Positions 26,177-35,784 of a stretch of 64,000 bases of DNA are shown piece by piece. The notes below the pieces were generated by a model that did not search any database, was not told where the DNA came from, and worked only from the letters and a program-made list of their open reading frames with translations. The stretch comes from an uncultured Methanobrevibacter sp. Lineage in GTDB: Archaea > Methanobacteriota > Methanobacteria > Methanobacteriales > Methanobacteriaceae. The stretch lies in assembly GCF_902771435.1 (NCBI RefSeq), contig NZ_CACXXB010000010.1, forward strand, positions 20,381-84,380. The letters run 5' to 3'. The position numbers were made by a program, and so were the translations under genes. Every line of letters begins with the position of its first letter. Within the stretch, counting starts at the first letter, position 1.

Positions 26177-27062
26177 TACTGCTGTCATTCTCGTAAGTCA
26201 TGGAAGTACCTTGCCTTACGCAGAGGAAGTATTTACAGAAATCAAAGAAAAATTTATCAAAAAATCAGGATTAGCAACTGAAATAGGATACATGAAAGTA
26301 TCAGAGCCTACAATAGCAGGTGCCGTTGAAATATTAAAGGAACAGGTCGATGATTTGGACAGAATCATTGCGCTTCCTGTATTTTTGGCTCCGGGTATTC
26401 ACACCAATATTGATATTCCTCAGCTATTGGGTCTTGAACCTTTGGAAGTTGATCCGAGATGTCCTGATGGAAATTACCCGCCAGAACATTATTTGTCAAT
26501 AGCAGACGACGTTGATTTCGATGGCGAGATTGAACTGTTAAGTTCAATCGGACCTCGCGATGAACTTTTGGATATAATTGATAAAAGAATTAATGAAGCT
26601 CTTGATGATTCAAAATTAGACGATGATGCAAAAACCGGAATTTTGCTTGTAACCCACGGTTCAAGGCTGAATTACAATAAGGAATTTGCAACTGAATTAT
26701 ATAATAAATTTGAAAAAACCTGCGAATTACCGTCAAGTTTCGGCTTTATGGAATTGTGCGGCCCAAGCATTCCTGAATCCATTAATAAATTAGTGGATGA
26801 GAATGATTTGGAAAGATTGGTAGTTGTTCCTGTGTTTATAGCTCCTGGAATGCACACCACTCATGATATTCCACATATTTTAGGATTTTTGGAAGACCAT
26901 GAACATGAACATTCACACAACCACGGCCACGACCATGGACATGACCACACTCATGACCTGACTCCTGTTGAGTTTGATGGTGAAATCCTATATCCTGAGC
27001 CTATCAAGGCGGATGATATATTGATAGATATTCTGGTTTCAATGGTAGATGAAAAATTATAG
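26148..27062 (+). CDS. cbiX: two-domain sirohydrochlorin chelatase, CbiX-long type, with His-rich tail
   Basis: A 304-residue tandem of two CbiX/CfbA domains. The first contains LVSHGSTLPYAEE and PVFLAPGIHTNIDIP. The second contains LVTHGSRLNYNKE (about residue 168) and PVFIAPGMHTTHDIP, so both keep the two active-site histidines. A histidine-rich stretch (about 258-282, repeated HDHGH) follows domain two. It inserts cobalt or nickel into sirohydrochlorin for cobamide or F430. ATG at 26148 with GGAG upstream is preferred to 26124. A single-domain paralogue follows about 100 bases downstream. Confidence 0.87.
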   Translation: MDTNSKLSNNTAVILVSHGSTLPYAEEVFTEIKEKFIKKSGLATEIGYMKVSEPTIAGAVEILKEQVDDLDRIIALPVFLAPGIHTNIDIPQLLGLEPLEVDPRCPDGNYPPEHYLSIADDVDFDGEIELLSSIGPRDELLDIIDKRINEALDDSKLDDDAKTGILLVTHGSRLNYNKEFATELYNKFEKTCELPSSFGFMELCGPSIPESINKLVDENDLERLVVVPVFIAPGMHTTHDIPHILGFLEDHEHEHSHNHGHDHGHDHTHDLTPVEFDGEILYPEPIKADDILIDILVSMVDEKL

Positions 27063-27158
27063 TTTTTCATATATTTTTTTGAAAAATTTTGATTTCAAGA
27101 TAACTTAAAAGAATTTAACTTAAAATTTAATTATAATCATATTAACGGATGATAAAAC

Positions 27159-27656
27159 ATGTCTGATAAAAAAACAGGAATCTTACTTTTAAGCCACGGT
27201 TCAAGACTTGACGATGGTGAAGAAGTAATTAAAGCTTATAAAGAAATGTATGCTGAAGAATTTCCAGAAATGCCTGTTGAATATGGATTTATGGAAATCA
27301 GAAAACCGGGCATTCCGGAAACAATCAAAAAATTAACTTCAGAAAACGATTTGGAAAAAATTATTGTTGTACCCGTATTTGTAGCTCACGGACTTCACAC
27401 AAAAAGGGATATTCCGAAATTACTTGGAGTTGAAAGCGATTTTGATGAAGAATCAATATCCGGTCATCATCACCACCATCACGGACACGATGACCACGAC
27501 CATGACCACCACGGTCACGGACATCATCATCACCACCATCATGACCATGATGACGAAAAAATTGAATTTGATGGTGAAATCGTATTGACAGATCCTTTAG
27601 GAATCGATACACGTCTATACGAAATTATTAAAGATAGAATTTCAGATAATTTATAG
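27159..27656 (+). CDS. cfbA: sirohydrochlorin cobalt/nickel chelatase, single domain, His-rich
   Basis: A 165-residue CbiX-short/CfbA protein acting as a homodimer to insert Ni2+ (F430) or Co2+ (cobamide) into sirohydrochlorin. Active-site motifs are LLSHGSRLDDGEE (about residues 8-20) and PVFVAHGLHTKRDIPKLL (about 75-92). A loop of about 30 residues is almost entirely His, Asp and Gly, probably a metal-loading or storage segment. It has its own promoter-like AT region and a GGATGAT ribosome binding site. Confidence 0.9.
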   Translation: MSDKKTGILLLSHGSRLDDGEEVIKAYKEMYAEEFPEMPVEYGFMEIRKPGIPETIKKLTSENDLEKIIVVPVFVAHGLHTKRDIPKLLGVESDFDEESISGHHHHHHGHDDHDHDHHGHGHHHHHHHDHDDEKIEFDGEIVLTDPLGIDTRLYEIIKDRISDNL

Positions 27657-28000
27657 CAGAAATTCTTTTTTCAGATTTGAATTATATTAATTCATTTCTA
27701 TTATTTTTTTTATATCTTACTGTTTTAACATCAAATGCTGTTTTTTTATTATAATTATTATATTAATAAGATCAAATAATTTCTGCCTATACTCATTTTT
27801 TTAAAAGTTATATTATAATTACCAAAAAATATACATTTTCTTTAAATTGTTTAATATTTTAGTGTGGAATATTTCTTTGTTTCAGGTGAAAAATCTCATC
27901 CTAAAAGTTAATGGAAAACATGAATTTCAAAGTTAACTTCAAGAACAGTGGATTTTCAGCTTTTAAAATAATCAAAATAAGTCAAATTTGTTATTTTTAT

Positions 28001-28064
28001 TGGATATGCGGGTGATAAGACATATGAGGCTGCAAGCAAATCTGTAACTTTAACAGTCAAATAG
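28001..28064 (+). pseudogene. remnant of an adhesin-like protein C-terminus
   Basis: In frame up to a TAG at 28062-28064 the sequence reads YAGDKTYEAASKSVTLTVK. This is the characteristic last strand pair of the Ig-like repeats of Methanobrevibacter adhesin-like proteins. No upstream ORF supports it. The rest of the 520-base gap (27657-28180) is AT-rich with only short broken frames. A terminator hairpin directly follows, as it would after an intact gene. Confidence 0.6.
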
Positions 28065-28100
28065 TGAGATTTTATCTCTCACTATAAATTCTTTTTTTTT
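28062..28100 (+). terminator. hairpin and T-run after the adhesin remnant
   Basis: TAGTGAGA (28062-28069) pairs with TCTCACTA (28077-28084), followed by a T-run from 28092. The arrangement is similar to that after the intact adhesin gene at 46022. Confidence 0.7.
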
Positions 28101-28180
28101 ATTTTACCTATTTTTGCTCTTCAAACATTTTTTTTTAAAATTCTTAAAATTTATTAATTCTTAAGTAGATACTAATATTC

Positions 28181-29107
28181 ATGACCTTAAAAGTCTCAGA
28201 TATTGGTGAGAAAGAATTAGTTAGATACATAATTGCCAATTCAAATGATATAATTCCGGATGATACTGCCATTACTCAATTAAAGGATTCTAATTTGATT
28301 TCAACTTGTGACATGTTGATTCAATCCAGACATTTTCCCAAAAACATGTCTTATTTTGAGATGGGGTTCAAATCTGTCACCGTCAATGTCAGTGATCTTG
28401 CAGCAATGGGGGCGAACCCATTGGGATTTTTACTTTCCATTGCAATACCGAAGGATTTGCCTATTGACTCATTCAAACAAATCATAAAAGGTGTTGTTGA
28501 TGCATGCAATTTTTATTCCATTCCATTAATCGGTGGAGATACAAATGAAGCATCTGAAATTATTATTTCAGGAACTGCATTAGGATTATGTGATAAGCCA
28601 TTGATGAAAGATACATATGAAATAGATGACTTATTGGTTATTACAGGCGATATTGGTCATGCCGCATTAGGCTTAAATTTAGAATTAGGTGACAATATTT
28701 ATGTAAATAAGGTACTAAAGCCAATAGCAAGACTAAATGAGGGCATTTTAATTAGTCAGGCGGGCGCAACTTCAGCAACAGACATCACTGATGGCCTTGC
28801 AAGTGAATTATATGAAATAAAAAAAGACGGCTTCGGATTTATAATTTATGAGGGAATGCTTGATATAACGGATGAGTACAAACAATTAACATCTAAATTA
28901 GGTCTTAATTATCTAGACTTAATACTTCATGTTGGTGAAGACTTTGAACTGCTTTTTACAATATCAGAATATAATTTAAAAAAATTAAGCATTGATTATA
29001 AGGTCATCGGCAAAGTTACAGATTCGGATAAAATAGAACTAATATTAGAAAATGGATTTTCAGAAGAAATAAAGAACAAAGGTTATGAGCATTATGTTAG
29101 TGAATAG
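28181..29107 (+). CDS. thiL: thiamine-monophosphate kinase
   Basis: This 308-residue enzyme phosphorylates thiamine monophosphate to the active diphosphate. Family motifs are DDTAITQL (about residues 27-34), MGFKSVTVNVSDLAAMGANP (about 62-81), LIGGDTNEA (about 118), SGTALG, and ATDITDGLASEL (about 198-209). The C-terminal AIR-synthase-like HVGEDFELLFTI is also present. It lacks an obvious ribosome binding site; a TATA-like segment about 35 bases upstream suggests a leaderless transcript. The radical SAM gene starts inside its end. Confidence 0.93.
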   Translation: MTLKVSDIGEKELVRYIIANSNDIIPDDTAITQLKDSNLISTCDMLIQSRHFPKNMSYFEMGFKSVTVNVSDLAAMGANPLGFLLSIAIPKDLPIDSFKQIIKGVVDACNFYSIPLIGGDTNEASEIIISGTALGLCDKPLMKDTYEIDDLLVITGDIGHAALGLNLELGDNIYVNKVLKPIARLNEGILISQAGATSATDITDGLASELYEIKKDGFGFIIYEGMLDITDEYKQLTSKLGLNYLDLILHVGEDFELLFTISEYNLKKLSIDYKVIGKVTDSDKIELILENGFSEEIKNKGYEHYVSE

Positions 29108-29966
29108 CAATCTTTACAAGAAAAGCTCAAAATCACAAAAGATTAGATGTGAAATTTGCGCAAATTACTGTAAAATAGCTGAAGGTCATTTTGGAGTTTG
29201 TAGACAACATAAAAACGTCAACGGGGAGTTGTTTGATGAATCATATGGTATTGTTTCATCATTAAGTCCTGATCCTATTGAAAAAAAGCCACTTCATAAC
29301 TTCATGCCTCATACTTTTACATATTCAATTGGCGGTTTTGGATGCAACATGACCTGTTTGCATTGTCAGAACTATACTATTTCACAAGAGTATGATAAGA
29401 ATTCACGTTCAATTAAAATTAACCCAAAAACCATTGTAGATAATGCAATTCGCTATGGCTGCAAGTCGATTGCCTGGACATATAATGAACCTACGATACA
29501 TTTGCCTTTTAATAAGGAAACTTCTCTTTTAGCGCAAAAGAATAATCTGAAAGTAATTTATGTGAGTAACGGATACTTTTCACAACAATCAATAAATGAA
29601 ATTTTAGGTTTTGTCGATGCATTCAACATAGATTTAAAATCAATGTCAAAAGATTTCTATAAAAAAGTCTGTGGCGCAGATTTGGATGTTGTATTGGACA
29701 ATTTAAGGAGAATACATATCGAAGGAAAACATTTGGAAATTACAAACTTAATTTTAAATGATTATAATGATTCTGTTGAGGAAATAAGTCAATTATGTGA
29801 TTTTGTAGTAGATGAACTGTCTGCTGATGTTCCTCTTCACTTTTCAAGAGCTTTTCCATATTATAAAATGAACGATATTTCACCTACAAATCCTGAAATA
29901 TTGTATAAGGCTAAAGAAATCGCACTCAATAAAGGAATTAAAAATGTTTATCTAGGAAATATTTAA
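29085..29966 (+). CDS. amrS: radical SAM protein, AmmeMemoRadiSam system (AmrS-like)
   Basis: A 293-residue pyruvate-formate-lyase-activase-like radical SAM enzyme. The cluster motif is GFGCNMTCLHCQNY (Cys-x3-Cys-x2-Cys, about residues 84-97). The N-terminus has RCEICANYC...GVCR, typical of the AmmeMemoRadiSam group. The SAM-binding region includes SIAWTYNEPT. The usual partners AMMECR1 and MEMO are not adjacent. The substrate is unknown. Its start overlaps thiL by 23 bases (alternative ATG at 29094). Confidence 0.82.
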   Translation: MSIMLVNSNLYKKSSKSQKIRCEICANYCKIAEGHFGVCRQHKNVNGELFDESYGIVSSLSPDPIEKKPLHNFMPHTFTYSIGGFGCNMTCLHCQNYTISQEYDKNSRSIKINPKTIVDNAIRYGCKSIAWTYNEPTIHLPFNKETSLLAQKNNLKVIYVSNGYFSQQSINEILGFVDAFNIDLKSMSKDFYKKVCGADLDVVLDNLRRIHIEGKHLEITNLILNDYNDSVEEISQLCDFVVDELSADVPLHFSRAFPYYKMNDISPTNPEILYKAKEIALNKGIKNVYLGNI

Positions 29967-30236
29967 TAGTCTTTTTTTAATAAAAATTTTCACGATACAC
30001 TAATTATTTTCGAAATAGCGGTGCAAGTGAAAATTCAACGTACTTTTGATATGTAATCGTGTTTTTTCATAGTTTTCATGTAGATGTCATAAAAATAGTC
30101 TTAGAAATTACTCATTAACATCAAAAAAATTAAAGGCATGATTTAGTAAAATAATAGAAATCATGTCACTATCAATTTAATTAATCATATAATTAATTAT
30201 AAGCCTACTAAAAATAATGCTAAAAAAAGAAAAAAA

Positions 30237-31439
30237 TTAAAAATCAATAGTTTGATCTTTTTGTATTGGTTGTCCGTTCCATGCCTGAATGCTTGTCCAT
30301 TCGGCATACGGTTCTGTCCAGAATAAATCAGAAGCAGGCAAACCTAATGCTAAAAATATTGCACAGCAGAAATAAACACTGCCTGTATTAATATCACTTT
30401 CAGAAATATCCAATTGTGGACCGTTTAATCCGACAAGCAACCAACCATTGCTTGAAAAGTTTTGATTTTCACCAAATTGCTTTTTCAATACTGCAGTTAA
30501 AGCTGACCTGACCTGGGCAGGTTTGATATTTCTCGGTAAAATTTTCAATAAGGCCGCTTGAGATAGCAAATGGAAAACGCCGCAACGATATGCCAAACAA
30601 CTGCCTAAAAGTGGATAGGTACCTTCCGGTGAGATTGTCCTTTCTAATTGTGATGATAATCTTGATGACCTCATCAGTTGAACATCTAAAAGTTCACCTT
30701 CGCTGATACCGTATTTTCTCATAACTTTTAAAATATCATTTAACATAGGGTGAATAACAATACTGTTGAAATATCCGGCGGTAAAGTCTTCTCCATCTGA
30801 ATAAATTCCATCACCAATATAGAAGTCATCTCTGAATCTGCTAACTCCATAGCTTAAACGCTCTTTATCACATTCACCAGTAAATTCTAAAAGAGCAGCT
30901 TCAATCATGGATGTAAACAATAACCAATGATTTTCATATGGTGCAATAACACGTGTATTTTTAAGTTCACGGATAATCCTGGCCTGATCATCCATAGGTA
31001 AATTGAGCCAAATCTGATTTTTAGCTCTGAGTAATCCCTGAGCAAATAAAGCAACATCAACCAAAGATTGTTTAGGTTCAACTACAAAAATGTAATCGCT
31101 GTTGTTCGGATTGACTGCATTTGAAATGGCTTTCATTGTCAATCTGATATATTTTTCACGAACAGTTCCTTCTTCTGAGTCATCTGGTCCTAATTCTAAC
31201 CATGGTGCAATTCCATTGAAGACACGAGCAAAAGCTTCAAGGTATGAAAATTTTTGACCTTCAGCACTGGTAGACTCATAAGGCATGTTTTTTCTAAGTG
31301 AACCCTTTGCAAGGTTATTTAGAACCGGATAAGTTATTTTTTGTAATATTGAGACCCAATGAATCCTATCTTCTATCTGAGGTTCATCTTCTATGATAGG
31401 TTCTTCTTTTTTCTTAAATCTATTCAAAAATGAGCTCAT
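30237..31439 (-). CDS. DUF2264 domain protein
   Basis: A 400-residue soluble protein with DUF2264 features: a helical (alpha/alpha)6-type toroid pattern, EAFARVFNGIAPWLELG (about residues 69-85), NHWLLFTSMIEAALL, and DGIYSDGEDFTAGYFNSIVIHPML (about 212-235). The family resembles unsaturated glucuronyl hydrolase/GH-like folds and is mostly bacterial (Bacteroidetes and Firmicutes), so lateral acquisition by a gut or rumen methanogen is likely. No signal peptide is seen. The preceding 270 bases (29967-30236) hold no recognisable gene. Confidence 0.75.
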   Translation of the reverse strand: MSSFLNRFKKKEEPIIEDEPQIEDRIHWVSILQKITYPVLNNLAKGSLRKNMPYESTSAEGQKFSYLEAFARVFNGIAPWLELGPDDSEEGTVREKYIRLTMKAISNAVNPNNSDYIFVVEPKQSLVDVALFAQGLLRAKNQIWLNLPMDDQARIIRELKNTRVIAPYENHWLLFTSMIEAALLEFTGECDKERLSYGVSRFRDDFYIGDGIYSDGEDFTAGYFNSIVIHPMLNDILKVMRKYGISEGELLDVQLMRSSRLSSQLERTISPEGTYPLLGSCLAYRCGVFHLLSQAALLKILPRNIKPAQVRSALTAVLKKQFGENQNFSSNGWLLVGLNGPQLDISESDINTGSVYFCCAIFLALGLPASDLFWTEPYAEWTSIQAWNGQPIQKDQTIDF

Positions 31440-31567
31440 AATAATATTTAGGTAAACCTATTATATAAATTTTAGAATTTTTTCAAAAGTTGATTTTCAT
31501 AAAAATAAAACGAACTTATATATTTTATGAAATATATATAATTATCATTATTAAGAGGTTTGAAAAT

Positions 31568-32812
31568 ATGCCGACAATGTCTGAAAAAATATTAGCTAGA
31601 GCATCTGGTAAAAACGAAGTTGAAGCTGGAGATATAGTTATAGCAAATATTGATGTAGCAATGACTCATGATTTAACTGGACCTCTTTCAGTAGAATCAT
31701 TTGAAAAAATCGGAGCTGAAAAAGTCTGGGATGCATCTAAAATTGTCATTCCTTTTGACCATCAGGTTCCGGCTGACTCCATTGACTCAGCCAATAATCA
31801 CATGCTGATGAGGGAGTTTGTCAAACAGCAGGGTATTGAGCATTTTTATGATGTTAATGCTGGTGTTTGCCATCAGATTCTTCCTGAATTAGGCCATGTT
31901 GTGCCTGGTGAGGTAATTGTAGGTGCAGATTCACATACCTGTACTCATGGGGCTTTAGGAGCATTTGCAACCGGAATAGGCTCAACTGATATGGCAATGG
32001 TATTTGCTGAAGGTAATTTATGGTTTAAAGTACCTGAAACCAATAGATTTGAAATAACTGGTAAATTGAAGGATAATGTCTATGCAAAAGACGTGATTTT
32101 ACATATCATTGGTCAGGTAAGCGTTGACGGTTCAACATACAAGGCCTGTGAATTTGCCGGCGAAACCATTGGAGACATGAGCGTATCTGAAAGAATGGTT
32201 TTATGTAATATGGCTATTGAAATGGGTGGAAAAACCGGTTTGGTAGAACCTGATGAAAAAACTATAGAATATGTTGAAAATCATTCAAACAAACCGTATA
32301 AAGTTTATAAGACAGATTTGGATTCCCCATCTCTTAATATAATTGATATAGATGTAAGTGACTTGGAGCCGCAGGTTGCTTGCCCTCATAATGTTGATAA
32401 TGTACGACCTGTAAGTGAGGTTGACCAGGAAATAGACCAGGTATTTTTAGGTTCCTGTACCAATGGGCGTCTCAGTGATTTAAGGGAGGCCGCTAAAATT
32501 ATAAAAGGTAAAAAGGTTGCTAAAGGTACCAGAATGTTAGTGATTCCCGCTTCAAAAGAGGTTTACTCAAAAGCACTTGATGAAGGATTGCTGAAAATAT
32601 TTGTTGATGCCGGAGCACTTGTATCAGCTCCTTGCTGCGGTCCATGTCTTGGAGGACACACAGGAATCATAGGACCCGGAGAAGTAAGTCTTTCTACTTC
32701 CAACAGAAACTTTAAAGGCAGACAGGGCTCACCGGACGGAAAGGTTTTCCTGGCTTCAGCAGCTGTTGCGGCAGCTTCAGCTATTGAAGGAAGAATTGTA
32801 GTGCCGGAGTGA
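31568..32812 (+). CDS. leuC: 3-isopropylmalate dehydratase large subunit
   Basis: A 414-residue aconitase-family large subunit. Iron-sulfur cluster ligands are in [10 protein letters not shown] (about residues 293-302) and [13 protein letters not shown] (about 350-362); [21 protein letters not shown] binds substrate and cluster. Methanogens have two paralogous pairs, isopropylmalate isomerase and homoaconitase. The small subunit next door carries the isopropylmalate-type loop. The start at 31568 (ATGCCGACA) with GAGGTTTG upstream is preferred to in-frame codons from 31490. Confidence 0.9.
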   Translation: MPTMSEKILARASGKNEVEAGDIVIANIDVAMTHDLTGPLSVESFEKIGAEKVWDASKIVIPFDHQVPADSIDSANNHMLMREFVKQQGIEHFYDVNAGVCHQILPELGHVVPGEVIVGADSHTCTHGALGAFATGIGSTDMAMVFAEGNLWFKVPETNRFEITGKLKDNVYAKDVILHIIGQVSVDGSTYKACEFAGETIGDMSVSERMVLCNMAIEMGGKTGLVEPDEKTIEYVENHSNKPYKVYKTDLDSPSLNIIDIDVSDLEPQVACPHNVDNVRPVSEVDQEIDQVFLGSCTNGRLSDLREAAKIIKGKKVAKGTRMLVIPASKEVYSKALDEGLLKIFVDAGALVSAPCCGPCLGGHTGIIGPGEVSLSTSNRNFKGRQGSPDGKVFLASAAVAAASAIEGRIVVPE

Positions 32813-32816
32813 TATT

Positions 32817-33296
32817 GTGAAAGGAACCGCATGGAAATTTGGAGACGATATAGATACAGACATTATTGTTCCTGGAAGATATTTGATTTACACAGATGAA
32901 GAAAGATTGGCCCAGCATTGTATGGAAGGTTTGGATGCTGATTTTGACAAGAAATGCAAAAAGGGAGATTTCATTGTAGCAGGAAGGAATTTCGGCTGCG
33001 GATCATCCCGTGAACATGCACCGATTGCCCTTAAAGGTGTTGGAGTTGCAGCTGTAATAGCTGAATCCTTTGCGAGAATCTTTTATAGAAATGCTACAAA
33101 TGTTGGTGTTCCGCTTTTGGAGGCTCCGGGAATTTGTGAACTTGTTGAAAATCAAGAAGAAATTGAAGTTGATATGGAAAAAGGATTAATAACCAATGAA
33201 AATGGAGATTCAATCGAATTTAAGAAATTGCCTCCATTCATGTTGGAAATATTGGAACAGGGTGGTTTAATTGAATACCTCAAAAACAAAAGATAA
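32817..33296 (+). CDS. leuD: 3-isopropylmalate dehydratase small subunit
   Basis: A 159-residue swivel domain with [20 protein letters not shown] (about residues 10-29), [12 protein letters not shown] (about 58-69), and [14 protein letters not shown]. The loop after GR reads YLIY, close to the YLVY/YLVM of isopropylmalate isomerases and unlike the YLRT of methanogen homoaconitase, which supports the leucine pathway. It starts at GTG with GAGTGAT upstream, 4 bases after leuC. leuB starts inside its end. Confidence 0.9.
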   Translation: MKGTAWKFGDDIDTDIIVPGRYLIYTDEERLAQHCMEGLDADFDKKCKKGDFIVAGRNFGCGSSREHAPIALKGVGVAAVIAESFARIFYRNATNVGVPLLEAPGICELVENQEEIEVDMEKGLITNENGDSIEFKKLPPFMLEILEQGGLIEYLKNKR

Positions 33297-34278
33297 ATAT
33301 CAGATAGCTGTTGTTCCGGGAGACGGAATAGGAAAGGAAGTAATGGAAGCTACAATTTTTGTTCTTGATAGTTTAGATATTGATTTTGATTATGTTTACG
33401 CAGAAGCAGGAGATGAATGTCTTGAAAAAACTGGAAATGCCCTTCCAGGTGAGACTTTAGACATTATTCGCAATGCCGATGCTTGCTTGTTTGGTGCGGC
33501 TGGTGAAACCGCAGCTGATGTTATTGTCAAGATTCGTCAGGAAATGAAGATGTTTGCTAATTTAAGGCCGGTCAAGACTTATCCAAATACAGATTCCTTA
33601 TTTGAAAACATTGATTTCATGATTGTTCGTGAAAACACTGAAGGAATGTATATTGCAGATGAGGAGTCTTACACTGACGACGGTGCAGTAGCAAGACGTA
33701 TTATTACACGTGAAGCTGAAGAACGTATTATTGACTATGCATTTAATTATGCATTGGAAAATAATAAAACAAAGGTTACTGCCGTTCATAAGGCCAATGT
33801 ATTGAAGAAAACCGATGGCTTGTTCAAGGAAATTTTCTATGACGTTGCAGAGAGATACCCTGACATTGCAACCGAGGACTTTTACGTGGATGCAACTGCA
33901 ATGTATCTTATTACACAGCCTCAAAGCTTTGAAGTTATTGTAACAACAAACCTTTTCGGAGATATTCTGTCCGATGAAGGTGCAGGACTTGTTGGAGGCC
34001 TTGGTTTAATACCTTCAGCCAACATAGGTGAAGATGGAGCTTTATTTGAACCTGTTCACGGTTCAGCACCGGATATTGCCGGCCAGGGCAAGGCAAATCC
34101 AATTGCAATGATGCTTTCTGCAATAATGATGCTCAGATACATTGGCGAAAACGAAGCCGCTGACAGATTTGATGCGGCAATCTTGAAAGTATTGAATGAT
34201 GCTAATATTTTGACTGCTGATTTGGGAGGCAATGCTTCCACAATGGAAGTCGCCCAGGCTGTTAAAAATAATTTATAA
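33271..34278 (+). CDS. leuB: 3-isopropylmalate dehydrogenase
   Basis: A 335-residue beta-decarboxylating dehydrogenase. [14 protein letters not shown] is near the N-terminus, NLRPVKTYP and [11 protein letters not shown] (about residues 100 and 112) contact substrate, and [20 protein letters not shown] plus [19 protein letters not shown] bind metal and NAD. It starts at TTG 33271 with GGTGG upstream, overlapping leuD by 26 bases. A paralogue for coenzyme B synthesis (AksF) exists in methanogens; operon context favours LeuB here. Confidence 0.88.
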   Translation: MNTSKTKDKYQIAVVPGDGIGKEVMEATIFVLDSLDIDFDYVYAEAGDECLEKTGNALPGETLDIIRNADACLFGAAGETAADVIVKIRQEMKMFANLRPVKTYPNTDSLFENIDFMIVRENTEGMYIADEESYTDDGAVARRIITREAEERIIDYAFNYALENNKTKVTAVHKANVLKKTDGLFKEIFYDVAERYPDIATEDFYVDATAMYLITQPQSFEVIVTTNLFGDILSDEGAGLVGGLGLIPSANIGEDGALFEPVHGSAPDIAGQGKANPIAMMLSAIMMLRYIGENEAADRFDAAILKVLNDANILTADLGGNASTMEVAQAVKNNL

Positions 34279-34300
34279 AAATTAATGGAGAATAAAAAAT

Positions 34301-34405
34301 ATGGATTTCAAAAAATTGACTAGAATGCAGATGGCTGCACTTTTTATCATATTCATTATGGTAGTTAGTGGGGTAGCTGGATTTCTTCTCATTATATTCG
34401 GATAA
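34301..34405 (+). CDS. 34-residue single-span membrane protein
   Basis: A short ORF, MDFKKLTRMQMAALFIIFIM and on to stop at 34405. It has a short positively charged N-terminus, then one transmembrane helix of about 22 residues ending in IIFG. GGAG at 34287-34290 is well placed. It lies between leuB (22 bases away) and ribH (17 bases away) in the same direction. I do not recognise it; preprotein-translocase-like small subunits have a similar form, but there is no specific match. Confidence 0.6.
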   Translation: MDFKKLTRMQMAALFIIFIMVVSGVAGFLLIIFG

Positions 34406-34421
34406 TTAAGAGGTAGATAAA

Positions 34422-34838
34422 ATGGTAAAATATGAAATTGCAGCGGTTGTTGCAGAATTTAATTATGATATAACTCAAATGATGTTAGAATTAGCTAAAG
34501 CAGAAGCAAAAAATAGAGATTGTGAAATTACAAAAGTTGTAGCAGTACCTGGTGTATTCGATATGCCTCTTGTAATTAAAAAATTATTACAAAAAGATGA
34601 ATATGATGCAATCATCACTTTAGGTGCAGTAATAGAAGGTGCAACAGACCACGATCAAATTGTAGCACAGCATGCTTCTCGTAAAATCGCTGATTTGGCA
34701 TTGGAATATGATACTCCTGTAGCACTTGGTATTACCGGTCCTGGAATGACCAGATTAGATGCTCACAGACGTGTTAAAAACGCAAAAAGTGCTGTCGAAG
34801 CAGCTATTAAAATGTGCGACAGATTAAAAGAAATCTAG
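34422..34838 (+). CDS. ribH: 6,7-dimethyl-8-ribityllumazine synthase
   Basis: This 138-residue enzyme joins the ribB product with the ribityl pyrimidine to make lumazine, the step before riboflavin. It is the archaeal short form. EFNYDIT, VVAVPGVFDMPLVIKKLL, TLGAVIEGATDHDQIV (catalytic His, about residues 67-82) and LGITGPGMTRLDAHRR are present. It is followed after 7 bases by the methanogenesis marker 11 gene. Confidence 0.95.
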   Translation: MVKYEIAAVVAEFNYDITQMMLELAKAEAKNRDCEITKVVAVPGVFDMPLVIKKLLQKDEYDAIITLGAVIEGATDHDQIVAQHASRKIADLALEYDTPVALGITGPGMTRLDAHRRVKNAKSAVEAAIKMCDRLKEI

Positions 34839-34845
34839 TGATTAG

Positions 34846-35784
34846 ATGGAAATTTTAAAGCCTAATGAATTAAGGGAAAAATTCCAAGACCCTTGGATAG
34901 CACCATATGAGAAAGTGCTGACAATGGTTGACGGGGATAAAGTTGAAATCGTTGAATACCACCCATGCATTTCCGGATCCCACTGGTTGTTGAACCAATA
35001 CAGAAACAACTCTGAATTAATTGATTCAGCTTACCGTGATGGAAATAAGCATGTTTACTCCTGTCATGTCGGCAGTGCACCGCTTGATTTAAAGGCCAGT
35101 TTCAATGCTGCCGGAATCGATGAGATCGTTGTCGATGGCGATGAAGTGAAAGTGACTCATGCAGGCCTTGCAGGCGCCGGAGTAGGTGCAGGAATGTGCA
35201 GAGGAATGGGTGAAGGAGTGAAATATGTGGAACTCATCGAAGTTGGTGGAGGTTCAAAGGCTGGAAAAGCTACTGTCGTAACTCCTAAACTTGAAAAGGT
35301 TGTCATAGGTGTTGACGATACCGATACAAAGGATGCAGGTGCAACATGGACTATGGCTCATAATCTTGGTGTTGAGCTTGCAGGTGAAGGTTTTGAATAT
35401 TTGGACCACATAATTGTCCAGCTATATCCGCATAACCCTCATAAAACTCAAAATTGTGTTTCCATCGCATTAACATTCGCAGTTGAAGAATCCAAAAAAG
35501 AAGATTTAATCAACAGAGTCATTGAGATTCTAAAAAGAGATACATTATCCGATAAAACCGCCATAGCTATTTTGGAAGGTTTAGATATTCCTGAAAAATT
35601 AAGAGAATATTCAATCGCAACCAAATCAGGAATGATGGATGTTGAAACTGCTGAAAGTGTTGCAGATGAATTAAATATTCCTTTGATTGCCGTTACAGGC
35701 CAGCAAGGAAAAGTTGGTGCTTTAGCTGCACTCGGTCTTTATGATGACGTTGAAGAGGCAGTGAAAGCATATGATAAAAAATAA
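34846..35784 (+). CDS. mmp11: methanogenesis marker protein 11
   Basis: A 312-residue protein confined to methanogens. The N-terminal part has HPCISGSHWLLNQYRNN and a Gly-rich AGLAGAGVGAGMCRGMGEGV loop (about residues 106-125). The C-terminal part begins VVIGVDDTDTKDAGATW (about 153-169), a DDTDT nucleotide-binding signature shared with TiaS-like tRNA agmatinyltransferases. The exact function was not known to me. It ends convergently with a glycosyltransferase gene, with a terminator between. Confidence 0.9.
   Translation: MEILKPNELREKFQDPWIAPYEKVLTMVDGDKVEIVEYHPCISGSHWLLNQYRNNSELIDSAYRDGNKHVYSCHVGSAPLDLKASFNAAGIDEIVVDGDEVKVTHAGLAGAGVGAGMCRGMGEGVKYVELIEVGGGSKAGKATVVTPKLEKVVIGVDDTDTKDAGATWTMAHNLGVELAGEGFEYLDHIIVQLYPHNPHKTQNCVSIALTFAVEESKKEDLINRVIEILKRDTLSDKTAIAILEGLDIPEKLREYSIATKSGMMDVETAESVADELNIPLIAVTGQQGKVGALAALGLYDDVEEAVKAYDKK

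Noticed and set aside
27361..27612. Antisense ORF rich in Arg, Gly and Asp opposite cfbA
   Set aside because: It is the mirror of the His-rich codons (CAT/CAC and GAC) of cfbA and has no ribosome binding site or recognisable domain.
31490..31567. N-terminal extension of leuC
   Set aside because: The extension is AT-rich and contains promoter-like sequence. Homology and a GAGGTTTG site support the ATG at 31568.
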